Positions 48,967 through 57,220 of a DNA stretch of 64,000 bases are shown piece after piece. Source of the DNA: CSBr16-58 sp051859825 (GTDB lineage Bacteria; Bacteroidota; Bacteroidia; Flavobacteriales; Schleiferiaceae); assembly GCA_051859825.1 (NCBI GenBank), contig JBHYFA010000002.1, positions 16,379 through 80,378 of the forward strand, read 5' to 3'. The position numbers and the translations under genes are program-made. The notes under the pieces are model-generated. The model was not told the DNA's origin and did no database searches. It was given only the letters and a program-made list of their open reading frames with translations. How positions within the stretch are numbered: the first letter of the stretch is position 1; every line of letters begins with the position of its first letter.

Positions 48967-49079
48967 CCTTATGGATAGACTTTAGCATTTGTATAAAAAA
49001 TTTAATGAATTCACTCTCTGATTGAATTTGTAAAAGCGAAAAATGCTTCGTAATTTTATCCATTCAAATTAATCAAATT

Positions 49080-49988
49080 ATGAATAGATTTTCAATATTT
49101 TTATCAAGCCTATTATTCTTTGTTATTGGTTTAAGCATTGATATTTATGCCGAGGATGGAGGAACTTGTTGTACTGTTAGTATTGAAGAAATTGACGAGT
49201 TACCCAATCCATCTAAACAAGTCTATGCCGTTCGCATCCCCAATGCAGATTACAAGTTTAGCTCAAAAATAGCTCGTAGTAATTTGCGAAGACTGAGTTC
49301 GCAAAAAGTGAGTAGAGAACAAACCTTATACACCACAGAACGATTTTTTTGGTCTAATCCCATCAACGATACATCAAAGATTTTTTTGTTGATTCTTCCC
49401 GAAGGTGAAGGAACAATAATTTATGGATTGTTAAAAACAGAAACACAGAGTTGGGTTGAGCCAAATAGTGGCTCACAAGCATTACTGTTTGCCAACTACT
49501 TAAAAGAATTAGGTGAAAGTATTCATGGTGAAATCATAGATGGTAATTTAAAAGAATTACAAAGGGAACGCAAAAAACTTCAGCGAAGAGTTAAGAAGCA
49601 TAACCGTGCTATCAAGAAACTCCGCAAGCAAATTACAAAAAGTAATTCGCGCATTGCTAGTGCGAGAGAAGAGCTCAGTATGCTTAAGGCTGAGCAAGAA
49701 CTTTTAATTAGAGATATCGCCGACAAGCGCGAGCGTATGGAAGATTTGCGCAAAGAAGATAAGGCGGCTTTTAAAGCGCTCCGCAAAGAAAAAAAGAAGA
49801 AGGCCAAACTCTTGAATAAGAACAAGAAGGCGCAAGAAAAACTGCAAAAGAAAATTCTTGATTACCAAGAAAATATTTCAAAACACGAAGCGGATATAAG
49901 CCGAATCCGTGAAGAGCGGCAAGAGGTGGAAGAGGATATTTTGCGGTTGAGGGAGTCGCGTCGCGGGCTTAGAGAGCAACGTAATTAG
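49080..49988 (+). CDS. Secreted coiled-coil protein of unknown function
   Basis: A 302-residue protein. Signal peptide (1-24), a small N-terminal domain with CCTVSIEEIDELPNPSKQVYAVRIP, then a long highly charged coiled coil from about residue 155 to the end (Lys, Arg and Glu heptads). Its stop codon TAG (49986-49988) is formed by the first bases of hairpin element copy 5, so the insertion has set the C-terminus; the original may have been longer. No family recognised. Confidence 0.72.
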   Translation: MNRFSIFLSSLLFFVIGLSIDIYAEDGGTCCTVSIEEIDELPNPSKQVYAVRIPNADYKFSSKIARSNLRRLSSQKVSREQTLYTTERFFWSNPINDTSKIFLLILPEGEGTIIYGLLKTETQSWVEPNSGSQALLFANYLKELGESIHGEIIDGNLKELQRERKKLQRRVKKHNRAIKKLRKQITKSNSRIASAREELSMLKAEQELLIRDIADKRERMEDLRKEDKAAFKALRKEKKKKAKLLNKNKKAQEKLQKKILDYQENISKHEADISRIREERQEVEEDILRLRESRRGLREQRN

Positions 49989-50132
49989 AGTCTGTCCATA
50001 AAGTACATTAGCGGCGTTGCACGCAGGATTGAAAACAGTCATTGACTTTAGTCAACTTCTTGATTTTCAATTATAGCAAGCCTCGCTCTCGAACTTTATA
50101 GAGCAGCCACTAGCACTTTAAGGACAGACTCT
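49987..50132 (-). mobile_element. Hairpin MITE-like element, copy 5 (mosaic)
   Basis: A 146-bp copy in the opposite orientation. Its first half (to about 50055) matches the reverse complement of copy 1, and its second half matches the reverse complement of copies 2-4, so it looks chimeric. ATTGAAAA/TTTTCAAT and TTGAC/GTCAA stems are kept. Flanks AATT and CAAC do not match, so there is no target duplication. More family-like sequence follows to about 50180 (ACTTTCTGGACAGAGTC, CGTTATGCTCGAAGCTATAA). Confidence 0.8.
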
Positions 50133-50194
50133 CAACTTTCTGGACAGAGTCAAATGACGTCGTTATGCTCGAAGCTATAAGGCTTGATATGATG

Positions 50195-51088
50195 CTACTT
50201 TGTGAGGGAGCGGAAGATTTCTTCTAGCCCAACAACCACCGGACGATTCTCCACGATAGTAAGCTTCTTTTTCACCGCAAAATCAAAAACGGCCTTACTC
50301 AAGTCGGTTTCTGGTTTCGATTCTATTATCCATCCTTCCTTATCTGCGCGAACTTGAAGTACGCCATTGATTCCCCGTAAAGCATTGAGATTAACCGATT
50401 CGGAAAATTTCACATATACAGCTTTTTGTCTGGAAGAAGACCTCAGCACTTCCACGGGTTCATCGGCTTTTATTTCTCCTTTGTCAATAATTATAACTCT
50501 ATCACAAAGCAAATCAACTTCTTGCATGATGTGCGTAGAGAGCATCACCGTTTTATTTTTACCTAACTCCTTAATGATGGAGCGTACTTCCACCAATTGG
50601 TTTACGTCAAAACCCGTAGTTGGTTCATCGAGAATAAGAACTTCGGGGTCGTGGAGAATGGCTTGAGCCAAACCTACGCGCTGCCGATAGCCTTTTGAAA
50701 GAGCTCCAATGCGCTTGTGACGCTCGGGACCTAAGCCGGTTATCTCAATCATTTCTTCCACTCTTTTTTTCGGAGAATGCGTCACATTCGCCAAGAAACT
50801 TAGAAATTCCTTCACATACATGTCTAGATAGAGTGGATTGTTTTCCGGTAAATAGCCAATTTTTTGTTTTACCGCAATGGGTTCTTCCGCTACATTATGT
50901 CCGCATACCTGAACACTCCCTTCGTAGTCGGGAAGATAACCCGTGATGATTTTCATCGTAGTGGATTTCCCGGCGCCATTTGGACCTAAAAAGCCAACAA
51001 CTTCACCCGGTTGAATGTCAAACGAAAGATTATTTACCGCCAGTTGATCGCCGTATCTTTTCGTGAGATTTTTTACTGAAATAGACAT
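50195..51088 (-). CDS. gldA: Gliding-motility ABC transporter ATPase GldA
   Basis: A 297-residue ABC ATPase. Walker A GPNGAGKST, signature LSKGYRQRVGLAQA, Walker B VLILDEPTTGFD. The sequence (MSISVKNLTKRYGDQLAVNNLSF, TGYLPDYEGSVQVCGHNV) and the C-terminal ferredoxin-like domain agree well with Flavobacteriia GldA, which works with GldF/GldG in gliding motility. GldFG are not in this window. Partial hairpin-element sequence lies just past its stop. Confidence 0.88.
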   Translation of the reverse strand: MSISVKNLTKRYGDQLAVNNLSFDIQPGEVVGFLGPNGAGKSTTMKIITGYLPDYEGSVQVCGHNVAEEPIAVKQKIGYLPENNPLYLDMYVKEFLSFLANVTHSPKKRVEEMIEITGLGPERHKRIGALSKGYRQRVGLAQAILHDPEVLILDEPTTGFDVNQLVEVRSIIKELGKNKTVMLSTHIMQEVDLLCDRVIIIDKGEIKADEPVEVLRSSSRQKAVYVKFSESVNLNALRGINGVLQVRADKEGWIIESKPETDLSKAVFDFAVKKKLTIVENRPVVVGLEEIFRSLTK

Positions 51089-51127
51089 GTTAAATGTTTT
51101 TCGACTTAATACCTAAGGATACCTAAC

Positions 51128-51658
51128 TCATCGACAGTTGCACTGCCACGTTGCTTTAATACTAACTTCATCTGCTAAACCATTTCGCAGTTTGTCGAGT
51201 TCAGACCTAGAAAGTCGAGTTGCTCGAACATCTATATGCTGCAAATTTGGTAGAGAATATATGGCTTCATCGAAGCTTTCAATTTCGGCATTCCAAAAAT
51301 CTAAGGTTTTTAGGTTTTGCATGTGCCGAATACCGCTGGAAATGTATCTCATAGGGTTTTTGCCAAGACGCAAGTATGATAAGCTTCCCAAGGATTCCCA
51401 AACGGAATCGGGAATATTTTCAATTTTATTATTGTACAAATCCAGCGAATCTAGATTGGGAAATAGTCGGGTTACTTCGGGAATATGCCTAAGTCTCACA
51501 TTTTTTAAAATCAGATAGCGGGTTTCAGGGTGCTTTTCCGCTAAAGCTTCCAGTTGGGCAAGTTGCGATTTTTTTACGCGCAATACCGCCGACTGACCGA
51601 AAGTCTGACATACATTGAAAGTCAATAATAAAATCCAAAGAACTCGCTTCATAATCAT
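51128..51658 (-). CDS. Leucine-rich-repeat protein, secreted
   Basis: A 176-residue exported protein: signal peptide MIMKRVLWILLLTFNVCQTFGQ, then about five leucine-rich repeats (RYLILKNVRLRHIPEVTRLFPNLDSLDLYNNKIENIPDSV and on). It ends WQCNCR, which could form a capping disulfide. LRRs bind other proteins. Its ATG overlaps the ribF stop as ATGA, so it is coupled to ribF; the link is likely incidental. Confidence 0.85.
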   Translation of the reverse strand: MIMKRVLWILLLTFNVCQTFGQSAVLRVKKSQLAQLEALAEKHPETRYLILKNVRLRHIPEVTRLFPNLDSLDLYNNKIENIPDSVWESLGSLSYLRLGKNPMRYISSGIRHMQNLKTLDFWNAEIESFDEAIYSLPNLQHIDVRATRLSRSELDKLRNGLADEVSIKATWQCNCR

Positions 51659-52596
51659 ATTTGATTTTCTTCTGCAAATTGATTTACGAAGTGAGCATCG
51701 TTATTTAGTTGACGTTGGAGCTCCTCTAGGGAATTGAATTTTTTTTCGTCGCGGATTTTTTTAAGAAAGGAGATGCTTATTTTTTTTGAATACAAATCTC
51801 CTGAAAAGTCGAAAACATGCACCTCAACCGAGCGCTCTTTTCCTCCTACCGTGGGGTTAAAGCCGATATTGCACATGGCAAGAAGTGGTTTTTCCAAGCC
51901 CTCGATTTTTGCTTGCACCATGTACACACCATTACCGGGAATCATCTTTTCGGTGTTGCTCACCTGTATATTCGCCGTAGGGAATGAAATGGTTCGCCCC
52001 AAGCCTTTGCCCCTGATTACTTCACCGCTTAGGAAATAGTTGTAGCCCAGCCATTCCGCTGCTTGTTCGACATTTGCGTTTTGAATGGCGTTGCGAATTT
52101 TTGTTGAACTTACGGCTACTTCATCAATTTCCTGAACGGGAATTTCCTCTACTTCAAAACCGTATTCTTTTCCACTTGCACTAAGATGTTCAAAACTTCC
52201 CTCCCTATTTCTTCCAAAGTGATGGTCGTAGCCAATAACCAATTTTTTGACCAACAGCTTTTTAACCAGTAATTCACGGATAAAATCTAAAGAGCTAATT
52301 TGACTAAACCTTTGGTCAAAGGGATGAACAACCAGATGCTGTAAACCGGTTTTAGCCAGAAGATCGATTTTTTCTTCAATGGTCGTCAGCAAAGAAATGG
52401 GCTCGTTGGGCTTGACTATTTTTCTGGGATGCGGATCGAAAGTTAGAAGAACACTTTCACCATTGATGTTTTTCGCAATGCGATTTAGTCTATCAAGAAT
52501 AACCTTATGGCCTTTATGTACACCATCAAATGTTCCGGTGGTAAGTACCACATTTTTTACCTCTGGAAATGCATCGATGGATGAATAAATCTGCAT
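51655..52596 (-). CDS. ribF: Bifunctional riboflavin kinase/FAD synthetase RibF
   Basis: The 313-residue enzyme phosphorylates riboflavin to FMN and adenylates it to FAD. The N-terminal adenylyltransferase has TTGTFDGVHKGHKVIL, TFDPHPRKIV and AVSSTKIRNAI. The C-terminal kinase has GLGRTISFPTANIQV, NGVYMVQ and CNIGFNPTVGG. Length and order are normal. Its gene is followed by the LRR protein with a 4-bp overlap. Confidence 0.95.
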   Translation of the reverse strand: MQIYSSIDAFPEVKNVVLTTGTFDGVHKGHKVILDRLNRIAKNINGESVLLTFDPHPRKIVKPNEPISLLTTIEEKIDLLAKTGLQHLVVHPFDQRFSQISSLDFIRELLVKKLLVKKLVIGYDHHFGRNREGSFEHLSASGKEYGFEVEEIPVQEIDEVAVSSTKIRNAIQNANVEQAAEWLGYNYFLSGEVIRGKGLGRTISFPTANIQVSNTEKMIPGNGVYMVQAKIEGLEKPLLAMCNIGFNPTVGGKERSVEVHVFDFSGDLYSKKISISFLKKIRDEKKFNSLEELQRQLNNDAHFVNQFAEENQI

Positions 52597-52661
52597 GCAA
52601 TTTTTTTCACAAAGGTAATCACCGAATAGTAGAGGCGCAAGATATTGCGCCTCTACTAACT

Positions 52662-52807
52662 AATGTCTGTCTATAAAGTCCGATGACGGCGTTATGCTCA
52701 TCCAAAAACCAGGTCAATTACTAATGTAAACTCCCTGATTTTCAGATTTCGCATGCCTTGTCCTCGAACTTTCTAGCCTAGACATTTAGACTTTATGGAC
52801 AGACATT
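52662..52807 (-). mobile_element. Hairpin MITE-like element, copy 6
   Basis: A 146-bp copy in reverse orientation with ends AATGTCTGTCTATAAAGT and ACTTTATGGACAGACATT. It is flanked by the duplication AACT (52658-52661, 52808-52811), the reverse complement of the AGTT used by copies 1 and 3. The inner stem is less perfect, with wobble pairs, but TTAC/GTAA is kept. It lies between ribF and a lipoprotein gene. Confidence 0.85.
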
Positions 52808-52824
52808 AACTAGGCAGACACAAA

Positions 52825-53436
52825 TTAGCGCTTCATCTCCACAAATATCTGCCCGGTAGTAGGCAGTCCATCACCTGATGGTGCACCAGGAATCAATCCG
52901 CCGAAATCAATTTCGGTATCAACATTGGCGCGCATTTTCATGCCTGTGTTCAGTCTTTCGGTTACGATAAAAGTGATGTCGTCGATTTCCAATCCATTGA
53001 AAAATACGAAGGGCTCATCATCACTTCCTTCGGCTACATAGCAACGTAAGCGGTTGTTTGGTAATATCTCGTAGCTCATGCGGGCACTGATATTTCCGTC
53101 GTCGGTATCTGAGTTTGGCTGACCAGCAAGGGTGAACGTGTAGTCGATGGTCATATCCACGTCGAAAATGACTTTGTTGTTGGCAAATGATACATTACCA
53201 GTGAAATTGCTTCCCGTAGCGTTTAATGGAATATCTATTTTTCCAATAAACGGAGCATCAAATTCAATGTTTAAATTGGCCGAAAAAGCATCCATATTGT
53301 AAGATCCAGTGGTTGCTTCTTCCATGGAGACTTCTCTTGGTTGGTTATTACCGCCGCCATTATTGGAGTCATCATCTTTTTTACAGCCTACGAATGTAAT
53401 TCCGGCTAGCGCTAGGAAAATAAAGGTTTTTTTCAT
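52825..53436 (-). CDS. Lipoprotein of unknown function, paralogue of the next gene
   Basis: A 203-residue lipoprotein (lipobox FVGC, Cys18) with a low-complexity Asp/Gly/Asn linker (KKDDDSNNGGGNN). A beta-rich domain follows, ending in MRANVDTEIDFGG, then SGDGLPTTGQIFVEMKR. That ending is shared with the 53500 gene (LRANVDIMANFGD, SGDLPTRGLLYMRLEK), so they are tandem duplicates. Probably a surface or periplasmic beta-barrel-like lipid-binding protein; no family recognised. Confidence 0.8.
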   Translation of the reverse strand: MKKTFIFLALAGITFVGCKKDDDSNNGGGNNQPREVSMEEATTGSYNMDAFSANLNIEFDAPFIGKIDIPLNATGSNFTGNVSFANNKVIFDVDMTIDYTFTLAGQPNSDTDDGNISARMSYEILPNNRLRCYVAEGSDDEPFVFFNGLEIDDITFIVTERLNTGMKMRANVDTEIDFGGLIPGAPSGDGLPTTGQIFVEMKR

Positions 53437-53499
53437 TGGGAAAATAAATTGATGGTTAAGAAAATAAAGAACTGTGTTGTTAGACCTTATGGCCGGATA

Positions 53500-54108
53500 T
53501 TAATCGCTGATTTTTTCTAAACGCATGTATAACAACCCACGCGTTGGTAAATCACCCGAAGGTATTTCCGGCACTTCATCTCCGAAATTTGCCATAATAT
53601 CCACATTGGCACGAAGGTAAAGGTCGGTTTCACTTTTTTCAATGGGGAAAAAGGTGATATCGTCAAAGGCGATGAAATTAAATAGAAAAATAGGATCATC
53701 CACTGAATCATTTACGTAGAAACGCATGAGGTTATTGTTAATCACTTCATAGCTCAAGCGTGAATCAATATCAACATCATATTCTTCCATATCGTGTAAG
53801 CGCGTTTCACCAAGAATAATATCGATTTTCATGTCGGTAACGATATCAAATTGCGCTTTCATTTCCGCACCGTCAAATTGCACACCCCCGCTCTGGATGA
53901 TGTTGGATATTTTGACTTCCGGACGCAGCCAATTTGCTACTTCCACGTTGAGATCGGCTTGCAAATAGGTGGCTCTCCAACGGCCAGGTAGTTCTTCAGC
54001 TAGGTTGATGTCGAGAGGAACTTCGTCGTCGGTTTTGGATTTTCCGCAGCTCATCGTCAAAAGGGAAATGCTTAGCATTCCTAAAAATGTGAAAAGTAAA
54101 TTGCGCAT
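53500..54108 (-). CDS. Lipoprotein of unknown function, paralogue of the previous gene
   Basis: A 202-residue lipoprotein (lipobox TMSC, Cys21) with the same strand order and C-terminal block as its neighbour 63 bp downstream: YDVDIDSRLSYEVINNNLMRFYVND aligns with NISARMSYEILPNNRLRCYVAE. Sequence identity is low, so the duplication is old. Function unknown; the pair is probably one transcript. Confidence 0.8.
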   Translation of the reverse strand: MRNLLFTFLGMLSISLLTMSCGKSKTDDEVPLDINLAEELPGRWRATYLQADLNVEVANWLRPEVKISNIIQSGGVQFDGAEMKAQFDIVTDMKIDIILGETRLHDMEEYDVDIDSRLSYEVINNNLMRFYVNDSVDDPIFLFNFIAFDDITFFPIEKSETDLYLRANVDIMANFGDEVPEIPSGDLPTRGLLYMRLEKISD

Positions 54109-54148
54109 AAAATGAGTTATTATTAATAATAAAGCGTTTGGTAGTAGG

Positions 54149-54173
54149 TGTAATTTTTTAGCTTAAAATTACA
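54149..54173. promoter_or_regulatory. Perfect 9-bp inverted repeat between divergent lipoprotein and ruvB genes
   Basis: TGTAATTTT and AAAATTACA are separated by 7 bp, about 40 bp upstream of the 53500-54108 start. It could be an operator or a hairpin. No regulator is assigned. Confidence 0.35.
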
Positions 54174-54262
54174 ATTCAGTCTCAAGGCTGTAAATGTATG
54201 AATTATTTTTTAACAAATTAAGCTGTGCAAACTTTTCTCTCCTAGGGTATTTCTTTTTCCCG

Positions 54263-54270
54263 TACTTTTG
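54263..54270 (+). promoter_or_regulatory. -7 promoter box of ruvB (TACTTTTG)
   Basis: A full TAnnTTTG match ends 32 bp before the ruvB ATG. The -33 position shows no TTTG. Confidence 0.55.
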
Positions 54271-54302
54271 TCAAATCTCAATAATAATCGCACTTTTTTC
54301 GC

Positions 54303-55334
54303 ATGGATAATGACGTTTTGGACCCTTCCGGTGATCGACTACGACCCGAAGAGATGGAATTTGAACGCAAACTTCGCCCGCAATCTTTTGGTGATTTTGC
54401 CGGACAAAGGAAAGTGCTCGATAATCTCGAGATTTTTGTAGCGGCGGCTAACCAGCGTGGAGAAGCCCTCGACCACGTACTGCTGCATGGCCCTCCGGGT
54501 TTGGGAAAAACCACCTTGTCGTATATTCTTGCCAATGAGCTTGGCGTGCACGTGAAGTCCACCTCCGGACCGGTACTTGATAAACCCGGCGACTTGGCGG
54601 GACTCCTTACCGGATTAGAAGAGCGCGATATTCTCTTTATCGACGAGATTCATCGCTTGAGTCCCGTGGTGGAGGAATACCTCTATTCTGCGATGGAGGA
54701 TTACCGCATCGATATTATGATTGAAACCGGGCCGAATGCCCGTAGTGTGCAAATCGACTTGAATCCGTTTACACTCGTGGGAGCAACCACTCGCTCGGGT
54801 TTGCTTACCGCTCCTCTTCGGGCGCGTTTTGGAATCAATGCCCGCTTGGAATATTATACCACTGAACTGCTTTCGGATATTGTGGAGCGATCATGTACTA
54901 TTCTCGGAGTGGAAGTTGTTCCCGACGCCGCAGTGGAAATCGCCCGCAGAAGTAGGGGAACACCGCGTATTGCTAATGCGCTATTACGGCGTATTCGCGA
55001 CTTTGCTCAGGTGAAAGGTAACGGGGTAATTGATTTGGAAATTACGCGTTTCGGACTCGAAGCGTTGCAAGTTGACGAGAATGGTTTGGACGATATGGAT
55101 AATCGTTTTCTTTTGGCAATCATCGACAAGTTTGCCGGTGGTCCGGTGGGAATGAAAACCATTGCTACGGCTGTAGGTGAGGAGGCGGGAACGCTGGAAG
55201 AAGTATATGAGCCATACCTCATTCAAGAAGGATTTTTGGTGCGTACGGCTCGGGGTCGGGTGGCCACCGAAAAGGCCTATCGTCATTTTCAACGCGATTA
55301 CCGCAGGACTGCTCAGGGCGGACTTTTCGATTAG
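54303..55334 (+). CDS. ruvB: Holliday junction branch-migration helicase RuvB
   Basis: The 343-residue AAA+ motor drives branch migration with RuvA. Motifs: LRPQSFGDFAGQ, Walker A GPPGLGKTT, Walker B ILFIDEIHRLSP, sensor 1 ATTRSGLL and the C-terminal winged helix GPVGMKTIATAVGEEAGTLEEVYEPYLI. RuvA/RuvC are not here. It is followed 23 bp later by queG, in the same direction, and may share a transcript with it. Confidence 0.97.
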   Translation: MDNDVLDPSGDRLRPEEMEFERKLRPQSFGDFAGQRKVLDNLEIFVAAANQRGEALDHVLLHGPPGLGKTTLSYILANELGVHVKSTSGPVLDKPGDLAGLLTGLEERDILFIDEIHRLSPVVEEYLYSAMEDYRIDIMIETGPNARSVQIDLNPFTLVGATTRSGLLTAPLRARFGINARLEYYTTELLSDIVERSCTILGVEVVPDAAVEIARRSRGTPRIANALLRRIRDFAQVKGNGVIDLEITRFGLEALQVDENGLDDMDNRFLLAIIDKFAGGPVGMKTIATAVGEEAGTLEEVYEPYLIQEGFLVRTARGRVATEKAYRHFQRDYRRTAQGGLFD

Positions 55335-55357
55335 GTTTTTTCCCAATCATTTACACT

Positions 55358-56296
55358 ATGAATGCTCGTGATAATGCCGAAAAAATCAAGCTATGGGCTC
55401 GAGAATTGGGTTTTTTGGGCTGTGGCATCAGTAAGGCAGGATTTCTAGCCGAGGAGGCACCTCAGCTTGATGCTTGGCTGAAACGCGATTATCACGGAAG
55501 CATGAAATGGATGGAAAACCATTACGATAAACGACTCGATCCAAGGCTTCTTGTGCCCGGCGCAAAGAGTGTGGTTTCACTCATTCTCAATTATTTTCCC
55601 GATAAAAAACCAAAGCACGAAGATGCACCTAAGATTTCCCGCTATGCCTACGGCGAAGATTATCATCGGGTAATGAAGGATAAATTATTTCTTCTGCTAA
55701 ACAAAATCCGGGAGGAAATAGGCGAGGTGGAAGGCAGGTGTTTTGTGGATTCTGCACCCGTAATGGAAAGAGCCTGGGCCAAGAAGGCCGGTTTAGGCTG
55801 GGTGGGGAAACATTCACTTTTGCTCACCAAAGGCACGGGGAGTTATTACTTTATAGGGGAGTTGATCATCGACTTAGAACTCGAACCTGATGTAGAAGTT
55901 TCCGACCACTGCGGTAGTTGCACCAAATGCATGGATGCTTGTCCTACCGATGCCATACCCAAGCCCTACCAGGTCGACAGTAATCGTTGCATTTCACATC
56001 TCACCATCGAATATCGCGATGCCATTCCTCAGTGGTTTTCGGAGCACCTGGATAATTGGGCTTTTGGCTGTGATATTTGTCAGGAGGTTTGTCCTTGGAA
56101 CCGTTTCAGTAAACCGCATAGTGAGCCAGCTTTTGAGCCTCATCCTCAACTTTTGGAAATGAATAGGCAAGAGTGGATGGAAATCACCGAGGAGATATTT
56201 CGTGAAATCTTTCGCCATAGTGCGGTGAAGCGCACGAAGTATTCGGGGTTAAAGAGAAATTTACAGTTTATTCAAGATTCTACAAAATCGAACTAG
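55358..56296 (+). CDS. queG: Epoxyqueuosine reductase QueG
   Basis: The 312-residue cobalamin and 4Fe-4S enzyme reduces epoxyqueuosine to queuosine in tRNA. Two ferredoxin-like cluster motifs are CGSCTKCMDACPTDAI and CDICQEVCPWN. The N-terminal B12 domain has YHGSMKWMENHYDKRLDP and the catalytic-acid region is FVDSAPVMERAWAKKAGLGWVGKHS. Length is normal. Another possible queuosine-pathway gene, a pterin synthase, lies at 61661. Confidence 0.95.
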   Translation: MNARDNAEKIKLWARELGFLGCGISKAGFLAEEAPQLDAWLKRDYHGSMKWMENHYDKRLDPRLLVPGAKSVVSLILNYFPDKKPKHEDAPKISRYAYGEDYHRVMKDKLFLLLNKIREEIGEVEGRCFVDSAPVMERAWAKKAGLGWVGKHSLLLTKGTGSYYFIGELIIDLELEPDVEVSDHCGSCTKCMDACPTDAIPKPYQVDSNRCISHLTIEYRDAIPQWFSEHLDNWAFGCDICQEVCPWNRFSKPHSEPAFEPHPQLLEMNRQEWMEITEEIFREIFRHSAVKRTKYSGLKRNLQFIQDSTKSN

Positions 56297-56317
56297 TATT
56301 TAGGTATCAAGCATAAA

Positions 56318-56346
56318 AAAAGGCCGCTCAAAATGAACGGCCTTTT
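56318..56346. terminator. Bidirectional terminator between queG and the sorting-domain gene
   Basis: AAAAGGCCG and CGGCCTTTT form the stem (56318-56325, 56338-56346) with CTCAAAATGAA between. A run of A precedes and T follows, so it can act for both convergent genes. Confidence 0.85.
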
Positions 56347-56368
56347 CAGTATGAAAAATCGATTCTAA

Positions 56369-57088
56369 TTAGTGAACCATGATTTTGCGAGTTGTGCTAA
56401 ACTTCGCTCCGTCATTGATGCGAACGATATACACGCCAGCAGGAACACTACGAAGAGCAACTTCTTCACGAGCATCAGTACCGTTTGCAATTACAGTACC
56501 ATTTTGTACAACCTGGCCGGCCAAGTTGATGATATCGTAGTTGATACGGTCAGACTCTAGCAAGCCCTCAACGTTGATGAACAAAGTTCCGTTAGAAAAG
56601 TACGACTTGTCTTGGGTGTTTTGGAAAACGTAGTCGGCAACACTTACAGTAGAAGTGTAAACGATTTGGTTGCAATCTTGCCAGTTGGTTGAGTCAAGCT
56701 CGCCACCAGCAGCAACCCCCCAGTGAGCTACAATGATTCCACACACATCAATATTGCCGCTTTGACCTCCATTAACATTGATGTTACGGTTAAAGTTAAC
56801 AGATTGATTAGCAGCTAAATCGGTCGACAAAATGTTCCCGTAAACAACCGGGTTTCCATTCTGGTCTGAAAGAGCAGAACCTCCAAAAAGCGGAGCAAAG
56901 AAAATGGTGTCTCCCGCAGGAATAGTTCCAGGACCATTATTAGTAATCGATACCTCAAATGTAAAAGGGATACCTCCGGTTACAGTAGTGGTAGGAGAAA
57001 CAAGTCCCATTTCCATGTCATAAGTAACTTGAGCAGACAAAGTACCCAAACCGAAAACGGCAGTTAGTGCGAATAATAGTTTTTTCAT
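56369..57088 (-). CDS. Secreted protein with type IX secretion C-terminal sorting domain
   Basis: A 239-residue protein. Signal peptide MKKLLFALTAVFGLGTLSAQ from ATG 57088, then an immunoglobulin-like domain (SPTTTVTGGIPFTFEVSITNNGPGTIP, like a conserved-repeat/DUF11 fold). The C-terminal sorting domain (about 165-239) reads from SDRINYDIINLAGQVVQNG to VPAGVYIVRINDGAKFSTTRKIMVH. It would be anchored on or released from the surface by the type IX system. Cargo role unknown. Confidence 0.85.
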   Translation of the reverse strand: MKKLLFALTAVFGLGTLSAQVTYDMEMGLVSPTTTVTGGIPFTFEVSITNNGPGTIPAGDTIFFAPLFGGSALSDQNGNPVVYGNILSTDLAANQSVNFNRNINVNGGQSGNIDVCGIIVAHWGVAAGGELDSTNWQDCNQIVYTSTVSVADYVFQNTQDKSYFSNGTLFINVEGLLESDRINYDIINLAGQVVQNGTVIANGTDAREEVALRSVPAGVYIVRINDGAKFSTTRKIMVH

Positions 57089-57220
57089 TCTAGTTAGATT
57101 TGTGGCGATCATTATTCATTTCACGCCGATTAATAGTGGATTTTGTTTTTAATTAAATCGAAAGCAAAAATAGCATAACATTGTTGAATCCCCAAAAAGA
57201 AAAATCAATATGTTTTATGA

